A stretch of 64,000 bases of DNA from Mycolicibacterium moriokaense. Lineage in GTDB: Bacteria; Actinomycetota; Actinomycetes; Mycobacteriales; Mycobacteriaceae. Positions 16,721 to 24,340 of this stretch are shown one piece after another. The stretch spans positions 240,682-304,681 of the forward strand of contig NZ_QQBJ01000006.1 in assembly GCF_003347205.1 (NCBI RefSeq), in the 5' to 3' direction. Both the position numbers and the translations under genes were made by a program. Each line of letters opens with the position of its first letter. Positions within the stretch are counted from its first letter, which is position 1. The notes below the pieces were generated by a model, which was not told where the DNA came from, searched no databases, and saw nothing but the letters and a program-made list of their open reading frames with translations.

Positions 16721-18175
16721 GTGAAATCCCTCAACTACGACCAGCTCTTCATCGGTGGCCGCTGGCAGGAACCCGCCACCGGGCAGCGTATCTCGGTGAT
16801 CTCGCCCCATACCGAGGAACCGATCGGCCAGACGCCCGAAGCCGCTGCAGAGGATGTCGACCGGGCGGTGCTTGCCGCGCGCAAGGCGTTCGACGAAGGG
16901 CCGTGGCCGCGGCTGCCGGTCTCGGAGCGGATGGAGAGGATCGAGAAGCTGGCGGCCGTCTACACGGCCAACGCCGAGGCGATGGCCGACCTGATCACCG
17001 CCGAGATGGGCTCGCCGCGCTCGTTCAGCCGCTTGGGCCAGGCCAATGGGGCGCTGTCCCAGATGTATCTGACCCTGGCCACAGCCAAGGAGTTCGAGTG
17101 GGTCGAGCGCAGGCAGGGCCTGTTCGGCGACGTCCAGGTGCGGCGCGCCCCAGTGGGTGTCGTCGGCGCCATCGTGCCGTGGAACGTGCCCCAGGTGCTG
17201 ATCATGCCGAAGATGATCCCCGCGCTCATCGCCGGCTGCACCGTCGTCGTCAAGCCCGCCCCGGAGACGCCGCTCGATTCGATGTGGCTGGCCGAGATGC
17301 TCGCCGATCTCGACCTGCCCGAAGGTGTGGTGTCGATCGTGCCGGGCGGTCGCGAGACCGGCGAGAGCCTGGTCCGCCACCCAGGTGTCGACAAGATCGC
17401 GTTCACCGGCTCGTCGGCGACCGGCCGACACATCGCGGCGGCATGCGGTGAACAACTCAAGCGGGTCAGCCTCGAACTCGGCGGCAAGTCGGCCGCGATC
17501 GTCCTCGACGACGCCGACATCGCACACACGGTCAAACACCTCAAGATGGCCGGCCTGATGAACAACGGACAGGCCTGCGTGGCGCAGACGCGGATCCTGG
17601 TCAGCGAGCGCAGGCACGACGAGGTCGTCGATGCGCTCGCGGAGATGATGTCCGGGCTCGTGGTGGGTGATCCCGCCGACGAGGCCACCGACATCGGCCC
17701 GCTCGCCGCGCAACGCCAGCAGCAGCGGGTTGCCGGCTACATCCGGTCCGGGATCGACGAGGGCGCCAAAGTCGTTGTGGGCGGACCAGACACACCGTAC
17801 GACCGCGGCTGGTATGTGCGGCCCACGCTCTTCACCGAAGCCCGAAACGACATGAAAATCGCCCGCGAGGAGATCTTCGGACCGGTGCTGACCGTGTTGA
17901 CCTACACCGACGAAGCCGACGCGATCCGCATCGCCAACGACAGCGACTACGGATTGGCGGGCTCGGTCTGGACGGCCGACGTCTCGCACGGGCTGCAGAT
18001 CGCGGCCGAGATCCGCACCGGCACATACGGAATCAACATGTATCAGCTCGACACCAGCGCGCCGTTCGGCGGGTTCAAGCAGTCCGGCATCGGCCGCGAG
18101 TTCGGGCCGGAAGGGCTTGCGCAGTACACGGAGGTGCAGTCGACGGTGACGATGGGGGCGTTGCCGCCCCGCTAG
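16721..18175 (+). CDS. NAD-dependent aldehyde dehydrogenase
   Basis: The 484-residue enzyme has the standard ALDH layout: the VPWNVP substrate-channel segment, the FTGSSATGR cofactor loop, the general base Glu in LELGGKSA, the catalytic Cys286 in NNGQACVAQ, and EEIFGPV near the C-terminus. GTG 16721 follows AAGGAGG at good spacing, which is preferred to upstream starts. It probably oxidises an aldehyde formed from P450 or Rieske products, or cleaved from a side chain, to an acid ready for CoA activation. It is divergent from the lipocalin-like gene. Confidence 0.92.
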   Translation: MKSLNYDQLFIGGRWQEPATGQRISVISPHTEEPIGQTPEAAAEDVDRAVLAARKAFDEGPWPRLPVSERMERIEKLAAVYTANAEAMADLITAEMGSPRSFSRLGQANGALSQMYLTLATAKEFEWVERRQGLFGDVQVRRAPVGVVGAIVPWNVPQVLIMPKMIPALIAGCTVVVKPAPETPLDSMWLAEMLADLDLPEGVVSIVPGGRETGESLVRHPGVDKIAFTGSSATGRHIAAACGEQLKRVSLELGGKSAAIVLDDADIAHTVKHLKMAGLMNNGQACVAQTRILVSERRHDEVVDALAEMMSGLVVGDPADEATDIGPLAAQRQQQRVAGYIRSGIDEGAKVVVGGPDTPYDRGWYVRPTLFTEARNDMKIAREEIFGPVLTVLTYTDEADAIRIANDSDYGLAGSVWTADVSHGLQIAAEIRTGTYGINMYQLDTSAPFGGFKQSGIGREFGPEGLAQYTEVQSTVTMGALPPR

Positions 18176-18311
18176 CGGTAGCGGTTATCCACACGTTGTG
18201 GGTGGCAAGTAGTTTCCGCCGACGTCGGCCGGGTGACGATTGTCTCGAGTCAAGAAGTTGGCGGGCTTTCGCAAGTCGGCGTCAGCCCCGACAAACGACC
18301 ACTGACGAGGC

Positions 18312-18473
18312 TCAGAAGCGGCGCACCCGGGTCACGACGTGACCGCAGTACCCGAGCAGTCGGTAGTTGGCCCCCATGCGCTGCTCTCGTACGGGGCGAT
18401 CCGCATCGCACTGAGGGCATCGCATGGTGATGGGCTCAGAGAGGCCCGGCTCTCGCTCGCTTCTCTTTGACAT
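18312..18473 (-). CDS. Small zinc-ribbon-like protein (53 aa), tentative
   Basis: A 53-codon frame in an otherwise empty stretch starts at an ATG behind AT-rich sequence containing TTGAC-like elements. The protein has CPQC near residue 19 and CGH near residue 43, plus a basic C-terminus, which could form half of a zinc ribbon. No family was recognised and there is no clear ribosome site. It could be a remnant of a larger gene. Confidence 0.35.
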   Translation of the reverse strand: MSKRSEREPGLSEPITMRCPQCDADRPVREQRMGANYRLLGYCGHVVTRVRRF

Positions 18474-18779
18474 GCTAAAGATTCTGAGGTTAATTTTGAC
18501 ACCCGTCAATTTTTGTGACGAAGCCGTCATTGGCCCGTGCGCTCACGACAGGTGCTCCCTGGCTGCCGTTTGATCTGCGGCTTTGCCGTAGTCGAGTCAA
18601 CCTGTATCCCCAAAAAGTTGCCCGACGGCACCCGTCATCTGGCGCAGGCCGACCGGACACCTGTATACGACCTAACCTGGCGCTTTGCACCCGTATCCGT
18701 GGTCATTGTCGGTAGGTGAATCCCTCGATCGGCAGCTGTCTTCGCAGTCCGCACGCACACATTTCCGGCGGAGACTGCG
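18474..18779. other. Gap without a convincing gene
   Basis: This part of the spacer between the aldehyde dehydrogenase and the MaoC-like gene has lower GC and less coding-like codon structure. Short open frames of 60-66 codons exist on both strands but lack ribosome sites and family features. The first part (18176-18311), downstream of the aldehyde dehydrogenase, also shows nothing clear. It may be decayed DNA. Confidence 0.4.
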
Positions 18780-18837
18780 CGAAATCTGCAGGGTGGTCGT
18801 GGTCCGCCAGCCACCCACAGCCATCCTGCAGATCTCG
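18780..18837 (-). terminator. Long hairpin after the minus-strand operon
   Basis: Two 23-base arms (18780-18802 and 18815-18837) pair with four differences, two of which would be G-U in RNA; each contains ATCTGCAGG or its complement. The hairpin starts 30 bases beyond the stop of the last gene of the operon 22994 to 18867. It is a candidate terminator or mRNA-stabilising stem without a U tract, as is common in mycobacteria. Confidence 0.5.
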
Positions 18838-18866
18838 GTGATCACGCATCCGCGCCGACGCTCCTG

Positions 18867-19316
18867 CTAGTGCAACAGCTCGATCGTCACCTCGGCGGGG
18901 CAGCACAGCTCGTCGCGCTGGTTGAAGATCGCGATCTCGAGGTCCACCAGGTGGCGCACGGAGTCACCGGCCTTCTCGCGCCGCTTGTCGACGACGCGGC
19001 CCCGACCGACCATGGAGTCGCCGGCGTAGATTGAGCCGATCATCGACACTTTGCGTCGTACGACGCGGCTGTACGGGCCGGCCCAGTCCGTGGCGATCCG
19101 GTCGATGAAACCCGCCAGATGCATCGTGTTCACGAAAATCGTCGGGTGGCCGTGGCTTTCGGCGTAGCCGGGGTCGTAGTGACCGGGGAAGTAATCCCAG
19201 GTCGCACCCGGGTTCATCACGACGCGCTGGTAGCTGATCTCGTCGACGACCTGCGGGAGTTCGGTCGGCACCTCGACGTCGCTCCACGCCAGTTTGCGGT
19301 ACGGGATCGTGGTCAT
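18867..19316 (-). CDS. MaoC-like dehydratase subunit (catalytic half)
   Basis: The 149-residue protein has a single hotdog fold. The segment WDYFPGHYDPGYAES carries the Asp and His at the spacing used by R-specific enoyl-CoA hydratases (D-x4-H). Its start overlaps the stop of the next upstream gene by ATGA. That neighbour is a second hotdog with a degenerate motif, so the two probably make a heterodimer like ChsH1/ChsH2 of steroid side-chain degradation. The expected reaction is hydration of an enoyl-CoA with a bulky acyl group. Confidence 0.8.
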   Translation of the reverse strand: MTTIPYRKLAWSDVEVPTELPQVVDEISYQRVVMNPGATWDYFPGHYDPGYAESHGHPTIFVNTMHLAGFIDRIATDWAGPYSRVVRRKVSMIGSIYAGDSMVGRGRVVDKRREKAGDSVRHLVDLEIAIFNQRDELCCPAEVTIELLH

Positions 19317-19843
19317 GACGACCCGGTTGGGGTGAAGCGGAACAACGTGTTTCGGTTGGTCGCCACCAGCGATTCATCTTCGCGGTGGTAGCTGTCACAG
19401 GTCTCGACGAAATGTCCGATGCCGAGCTTCGTTCGCTTCTCCGGGGACACCGAGACGACTTCCTCGACCACGCTGAGCCGGTCCCCCTCGATGATCGGCG
19501 TCACCAACTCGACATCGTTGGACGCGTTGATGAACGTGGTGCCCGGAAGCGGAACGCGGATCGCGATCGACGGAACGGGCCGCCGCCCGTCGGGAAGCCA
19601 TGGCGGCGGGATGAGCCATCCCATCAGCAGGGCCGGCGGTGCGACAAGCCCGCCCCATATCCTGGTGGCGAATTCGGCGTCCCAGTACGCCGGGTTGCCG
19701 TCCTGCACCATCGCCGCGAAATGCTGGATACGCGCCGAGCTGACCGCGGTACCCGCGAACCGTGGTTCGCTGCGCGTACCCACCATGCGCAAGGCATCTT
19801 CATAAGTGCCGAACGCGAACTCGTACCGGATGCCTTCGGTCAC
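19313..19843 (-). CDS. FAS1-like MaoC partner subunit
   Basis: The 176-residue protein matches the N-terminal hotdog domain found in large MaoC proteins. The motif region reads FAAMVQDGNPAYWD, with Tyr where the catalytic His would stand, so it is probably the structural or substrate-binding half. GTG 19843 is chosen because the family-like sequence begins right after it; an in-frame extension upstream looks like non-coding translation. Coupled by overlap to the 149-residue partner. Confidence 0.8.
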   Translation of the reverse strand: MTEGIRYEFAFGTYEDALRMVGTRSEPRFAGTAVSSARIQHFAAMVQDGNPAYWDAEFATRIWGGLVAPPALLMGWLIPPPWLPDGRRPVPSIAIRVPLPGTTFINASNDVELVTPIIEGDRLSVVEEVVSVSPEKRTKLGIGHFVETCDSYHREDESLVATNRNTLFRFTPTGSS

Positions 19844-19847
19844 GGCT

Positions 19848-20261
19848 CTAGACCGGTAACGCGTCTTTGCTTGGCACGGTGTCCCATTCGAGCTCGCGGG
19901 ATGTGAAGTACCAGCCCCCGCGCTCGTAGATGAGGCGATCGCGATACGTCCCGGTGCCGCGAAGCTCACCGTCGACGAACAGCAACGCGACGCAGGTCTG
20001 TGTGGCGTCGACGCCGTCGACGGTGATGTCGTGGTCGACGGTGACCAAGCGTTGTCCTCCTCCGCCGTCGAAGGCATCGCGCAGGTTGGTGTACGTCTGT
20101 CCGGCGCGGACCACGGTGGCGCCAGCGTGCCGGAACGTCGCGACCCACCCGCCGAAATCGCCGCCGGAGAACAACCGATTGTGCCGGGCGTTCAGGTTCA
20201 GGATGGCCGCGCGTCCGGCCACCCCGGCCAGCACGAACTCCTGCTGATAGCTCATCGTCAT
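19848..20261 (-). CDS. SnoaL/NTF2-like protein
   Basis: The 137-residue protein has the cone-shaped alpha+beta pattern of SnoaL-like and limonene-epoxide-hydrolase or ketosteroid-isomerase relatives: an N-terminal helix, then strands ending in YRDRLIYERGGWYFTSRE. Members are isomerases, hydrolases, cyclases or binding proteins. The operon, with an acyl-CoA synthetase, a KshA-like oxygenase and dehydratases, suggests a step on a cyclic intermediate. Active-site residues cannot be assigned safely. Confidence 0.7.
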   Translation of the reverse strand: MTMSYQQEFVLAGVAGRAAILNLNARHNRLFSGGDFGGWVATFRHAGATVVRAGQTYTNLRDAFDGGGGQRLVTVDHDITVDGVDATQTCVALLFVDGELRGTGTYRDRLIYERGGWYFTSRELEWDTVPSKDALPV

Positions 20262-20275
20262 GTGCGTCCTTCTTT

Positions 20276-21883
20276 CTAGCGACTCAGTAGGTAGCCGTGT
20301 TCCTCGCGGTCCCAGGCGTTCTCGCCGAGGCCGCGCGCCCGAAGCAGGTCTTTGCGTACCCGCCCGATGATGTTCTTCGGTATCTCGTCGAGCACCTCCA
20401 GATACCGGGGAACGCAGAAGTACGGCATCCTCGTGGAGCAGAAGTCCAGCAACTCGGCATGGTCGAGGTCCGCATCCGGCGCCACGGTGACGACCACCAG
20501 GATGTCGTCCTCACCGAGGTCGCTCGGCACAGCGACGGCCGCCGCCTCGAGCACCGCGGGGTGACGCATCACGGTCGTCTCCACTTCGACCGACGACACG
20601 TTCTCGCCGCGTCGCCGCAGTGAGTCCTTGGCGCGGTCGACGTAGGTCAGGTTGCCGCCGTCGTCCAGGGAGCCGAGATCCCCCGTCGCGAACCACTCGT
20701 CGTGCGGGGTGACGACCAGCCGGGTGCCCGACGCGTCGGCCTCGACGTAGCCGAGGCTCATCACGTTGGCCGCCCTTGGCCTGCAGGCGATCTCGCCCAC
20801 GCACCCGACGGGCAGCGGTTGTCCCTCCTGGTCGGCGATGCGGACGTCGAAGGCAGGGTTCAGCCGGCCCGACGTCCCCGGCACGCCTTCCTCGGAGACG
20901 GATTTGTAGGCAATGGGGAACGCTTCGGTCATCCCGTACATCGTCACCACCCGTACGTCGTAGCGCTGTTCGATGCGGCGGTACATGTCGGCCGCAATCG
21001 GCGCCGCCGAGATGAACCGCAGTGGCAGCGCCGAATCCCCATCATCCGGCGGTTGGTTCCACAGCATCGAGACCATCGCCCCGGCGCCGGCGAAACCCGC
21101 AGCGCCGCAGGCCCGCACGTCGTCCAACACCTCACTGGGCCGAAACGCCGCCGACAACACCGTCGTCGCACCGAGCAGCATCGGCACCAGCACCGAGGGC
21201 GCGGCGCTCAGGTGGAACAAGGGCATGGCGCTCCACACCACATCGCCGGGCTGTAGCTCCCAGGCCGTCGCCACCCCGGCGGCCGCCGAGAAGAGGTAGT
21301 GCCATGTCGTCGCGACGGCCTTCGACGGCCCGGTGGTACCGGAGGTGAAGAACAGCGCCGCCACCTCTTCCGCTCCGAACGGCTGGACGTGGGGCGGATC
21401 GGTCGAGGCGCGCATCAGCGCATCGGTGAGCGAATCGCCAACGGTCAAAACGGTTCTGACGGTGTCGACCCGGTCGAGCACCTGGTTCAGCCGGGACCGC
21501 CGGTCGGCGTCGGTGATGACGGCCTTCGCGCGCGAGAGCCGCAGTGCGTGGACCAGATAGTCGTCCTTGTTCGCGACGTTGACCGCCGCCGTCACCGCGC
21601 CGATCCGAGCTGCGCCGAGCCAGAAGTACACCCATTCGGGGCAGGTGGCCGCGAACAGCGCCACCGTGTCTCCCCTCGTGACGCCGTTGGCCGTCAACAC
21701 GTTCGCGGCGGCGCATGTCCGGTCTCGCATCTGCGCGAATGTCACGGGAGTTCCCGCGATGGACATCATCACGCGGTCGGCCAACTCGTCCGCGCGCCGG
21801 TCAAGTACGTCTGCGACGGTGAAGGTCTCGACGCCGAACGTCGACGGGCCGATCGGCCCGCCCGGCCGGTGAGCTTCAGGCAC
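20276..21883 (-). CDS. AMP-forming acyl-CoA synthetase (1)
   Basis: The 535-residue ANL-family enzyme has the P-loop-like motif FTSGTTGPSKAV, the MYGMTEAFP motif, and GDLGSLDDGG near the hinge. It would activate a carboxylic acid to its CoA thioester through an acyl-adenylate. Unusually, the C-terminal segment reads IIGRVRKDLL, with Arg where the adenylation Lys of the usual GKxxK motif would stand; the following Lys may substitute. It overlaps the KshA-like oxygenase gene by 8 bases. Confidence 0.88.
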   Translation of the reverse strand: MPEAHRPGGPIGPSTFGVETFTVADVLDRRADELADRVMMSIAGTPVTFAQMRDRTCAAANVLTANGVTRGDTVALFAATCPEWVYFWLGAARIGAVTAAVNVANKDDYLVHALRLSRAKAVITDADRRSRLNQVLDRVDTVRTVLTVGDSLTDALMRASTDPPHVQPFGAEEVAALFFTSGTTGPSKAVATTWHYLFSAAAGVATAWELQPGDVVWSAMPLFHLSAAPSVLVPMLLGATTVLSAAFRPSEVLDDVRACGAAGFAGAGAMVSMLWNQPPDDGDSALPLRFISAAPIAADMYRRIEQRYDVRVVTMYGMTEAFPIAYKSVSEEGVPGTSGRLNPAFDVRIADQEGQPLPVGCVGEIACRPRAANVMSLGYVEADASGTRLVVTPHDEWFATGDLGSLDDGGNLTYVDRAKDSLRRRGENVSSVEVETTVMRHPAVLEAAAVAVPSDLGEDDILVVVTVAPDADLDHAELLDFCSTRMPYFCVPRYLEVLDEIPKNIIGRVRKDLLRARGLGENAWDREEHGYLLSR

Positions 21884-22994
21884 CCGCCGCCGCCGGGTCC
21901 GGTTCGCCGGTGGCGGTGTAGCCGAAGTCGACCGGTGACGGCTCCTCAGCCGGATAGAAGCGGTGCGCCCATCGCCTCAGGGCCGCATAGTCGCGGGCTT
22001 CCTCGGGCGCCAGGTTGGGCTTCTCGAGGTATTTCATGTTTTCCCAGGTGAAGAAGTCCTGCTTGATCACTTCCTGCTGCAACTGAAGGAATTTCGCGGC
22101 GCGCCCGGCCGGCTTGTCGCCGGCGTCGCCCGGTTCGCGAACCGACGCCTGGGTGTAGAAGTAGTCGGTGTAGTCCTCGTCGACGGGCGTTTGGCCGGTC
22201 ACTTCGATCGTGGCCACCAGTTCCTTGGGAAACCGCACGATGCCGAGGCCCAGCGAGTAGTTGTCGTAGATGATGTTGGCGTCGACGGGTCCGTCCGGCG
22301 TCAGCCACGTCGATGCCCGGCCGCCGCCGAAGTTGGCGGTCACCGTCGCATGCAGGTGATAGCCGTCGACGTCGAACGACGTGGTGTTGGCGGCGCTGTC
22401 GGCCTTGTGCACGAACTGCACGTGATACGGGTCGGCGGCGTTCTCGATGATCATCTGCGCATGCACCTTGACGCGATTGAGCATTCGCGAATGCGGGTGC
22501 AGTGGGTAGTACTCGTCGCTCTCGAGTTCGGGCAGCACCGGCGGCTGCCAGTACGGTGCGCGGCCGTGCCGTTCGTGCCACACCACGATGAAGCCGTACC
22601 ATTCCTGCGCCGGGTAGCTCTTGATCCGGACGTTCTGTTTGCAGCCGATCTTGCTGTACGGGATGAGCGCGTTGGTGCCGTCTCCCCGCCACTGCCAGCC
22701 GTGCCACGGACACACGATGTGCTCGCCCTCCACCGTGCCGCCGACGCCCATGTTCGCGCCCAGGTGCAGGCAGTAGGCGTCGAGCACGTTGACCGTCCCC
22801 GAGGCGGTCCGGAAGATGACCAACTCCTCGCCGAAGTAGTGGGCCCGCTTCACCTCACCGGGAGCCAGCTCGGAGGCGAAGCCGACGATGAACCATCCGG
22901 TCGGGTAGCGGTATTTCGACAGGCTGATCCCGCTGGGGCCGAATTCGCGTTCCGACGGATCGATGGTGGGGTCGTCGATCGTCGTGTCCGTCAT
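21876..22994 (-). CDS. KshA-like Rieske oxygenase (2)
   Basis: The 372-residue oxygenase has Rieske ligands C75/H77 and C95/H98 (YCLHLGAN and CPWHGW) and iron ligands in NAADPYHVQFVH (H191 and H196). The layout and length resemble KshA, the 3-ketosteroid 9-alpha-hydroxylase oxygenase. KshA needs the reductase KshB, which is not in the window. It is the first gene of the minus operon running to 18867, driven from the spacer with element C. Steroid specificity is suggested, not shown. Confidence 0.88.
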   Translation of the reverse strand: MTDTTIDDPTIDPSEREFGPSGISLSKYRYPTGWFIVGFASELAPGEVKRAHYFGEELVIFRTASGTVNVLDAYCLHLGANMGVGGTVEGEHIVCPWHGWQWRGDGTNALIPYSKIGCKQNVRIKSYPAQEWYGFIVVWHERHGRAPYWQPPVLPELESDEYYPLHPHSRMLNRVKVHAQMIIENAADPYHVQFVHKADSAANTTSFDVDGYHLHATVTANFGGGRASTWLTPDGPVDANIIYDNYSLGLGIVRFPKELVATIEVTGQTPVDEDYTDYFYTQASVREPGDAGDKPAGRAAKFLQLQQEVIKQDFFTWENMKYLEKPNLAPEEARDYAALRRWAHRFYPAEEPSPVDFGYTATGEPDPAAAGA

Positions 22995-23042
22995 GGCGTC
23001 TCCGTCCGCGCGATATTTGGCCAGGTCAGACCCTGTCCGTCG

Positions 23043-23078
23043 TCTATTGTTACTATTTTAAGCATTCTAGGTCAAGGA
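23043..23078 (-). promoter_or_regulatory. Promoter/operator element C
   Basis: Read on the minus strand, this contains TTGACCTAGAAT followed by AAAATAGTAACAATAG. It nearly duplicates element D at 30903-30937 with a one-base gap. TTGACC fits a -35 box and TAACAAT a -10 at 17-base spacing, pointing toward the oxygenase gene at 22994. Confidence 0.6.
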
Positions 23079-23098
23079 CGGCCAAACCAGGAGCATGC

Positions 23099-24340
23099 AT
23101 GCCCACGACCACGCCAGTCGATCTATCGGATTACGCGTTGTGGCGGAACGGTTTTCCCGATGAGCTGTTCGCCGAGTTGCGCCGCGAGCGGCCGCTGTTC
23201 CGGCACGGGATGACCGACGGCGTCGCCAAGACCGTCAAACGGGACTTCTGGATCGCCACCAAGCACCGTCACGCCCAGCGCATTCACCGCGACACCGACT
23301 CGTTCACCGCGACCGACGGGCCGCTGATCCAAGGTGTGGGCGTCGTCGGCTCGGCGCCGACGATCATCAACATGGACCCGCCTGAGCTGCTCAAACGGCG
23401 ACGGGTGATGTCGCACGCCTTCACCCCGAAGGCGATCGGCAAGCTCGAGGACGGTATCCGCCGACGCGCCGCGTCGATGATCGACCGACTGTTGTGTGCG
23501 GGCGAGGGCGATTGGATCGACGATGTCGCCGACGTGCTGCCGATGACGGTCATCGGCGACATCATCGGCATTCCCGACGAGGACCGACCGGAGATATTCG
23601 ACACTCTCGACCGCATCCTCGAGGTCGCGTCGTCCGATGACCCCGTCGCCCAACAGGATGCGATGGAACACTTCGGGAAGATCTTCTCCTACGCTTACGA
23701 ATTGACCGCCGAGAAGCGGCGCAACCCCACCGACGACATCTGGAGCACGTTGACGTCGGCCGTCGTCACCGATGACAACGGCGAGCAGCTGTCGATACCG
23801 GCCAACGAGCTGGAGATCTTCTTCTTCGTGATCGCGTTCGCGGGCAGCGACACCACCAAGAACGCGTTGGCCTCCGGGCTGCAGGCCTTCGTCGCCAACC
23901 CCGAGCAGATCGAGCGGTATCGCGACGACGAGGCGGTTCGGGCCTGCGCCGTCGAGGAGGTGTTGCGCTGGGCATCGCCGGTGGCGTTCTGGACCCGCAG
24001 CACCAAGGTTGACGTGGAGATGGACGGGATGACGATCCCGCAGGGCGAGCGCGTGGTGGCGATGCTGCGTTCGGCGAACCGCGACGAGGAGGTCTTCGAG
24101 AATCCTTTCGTCTTCGACATCGCTCGCGCCGAGAATCCCCATGTGACGTTCGGCGGCGGCGGCCCGCACCATTGCCTGGGCGCCATGCTCGCGCGCGCCG
24201 AGATCCGCGCGGTTCTCGACGAATTGCTGTGTCGCGCAGACGACATCGTGCTGGGGCCGCCGCGGGTGTCTTACCCCAACCTGACCAACAACATGTCGAT
24301 CTACGACGCGCTGCCCATTTCGCTGCGGCAGCGCCGCTAG
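23099..24340 (+). CDS. Cytochrome P450 (4)
   Basis: A 413-residue P450 with heme loop FGGGGPHHCLG (Cys359), I-helix AGSDTT near 247, EEVLR as ExxR, and the C-terminal segment PNLTNNMSIYDALPI. Overall it resembles the CYP125/CYP142/CYP124 group of mycobacterial sterol and methyl-branched lipid oxidases, which hydroxylate a terminal methyl. A CATGC-rich spacer with a GGAG site precedes the ATG. Divergent from the KshA-like operon, which supports a joint pathway. Confidence 0.9.
   Translation: MPTTTPVDLSDYALWRNGFPDELFAELRRERPLFRHGMTDGVAKTVKRDFWIATKHRHAQRIHRDTDSFTATDGPLIQGVGVVGSAPTIINMDPPELLKRRRVMSHAFTPKAIGKLEDGIRRRAASMIDRLLCAGEGDWIDDVADVLPMTVIGDIIGIPDEDRPEIFDTLDRILEVASSDDPVAQQDAMEHFGKIFSYAYELTAEKRRNPTDDIWSTLTSAVVTDDNGEQLSIPANELEIFFFVIAFAGSDTTKNALASGLQAFVANPEQIERYRDDEAVRACAVEEVLRWASPVAFWTRSTKVDVEMDGMTIPQGERVVAMLRSANRDEEVFENPFVFDIARAENPHVTFGGGGPHHCLGAMLARAEIRAVLDELLCRADDIVLGPPRVSYPNLTNNMSIYDALPISLRQRR

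Noticed and set aside
18490-18870. Small frames of 60-66 codons in the gap
   Set aside because: No ribosome sites, no family features, and several overlap the hairpin.
21963-23213. 416-codon plus-strand frame
   Set aside because: It lies opposite the KshA-like oxygenase, whose metal motifs are clear; its translation looks random.
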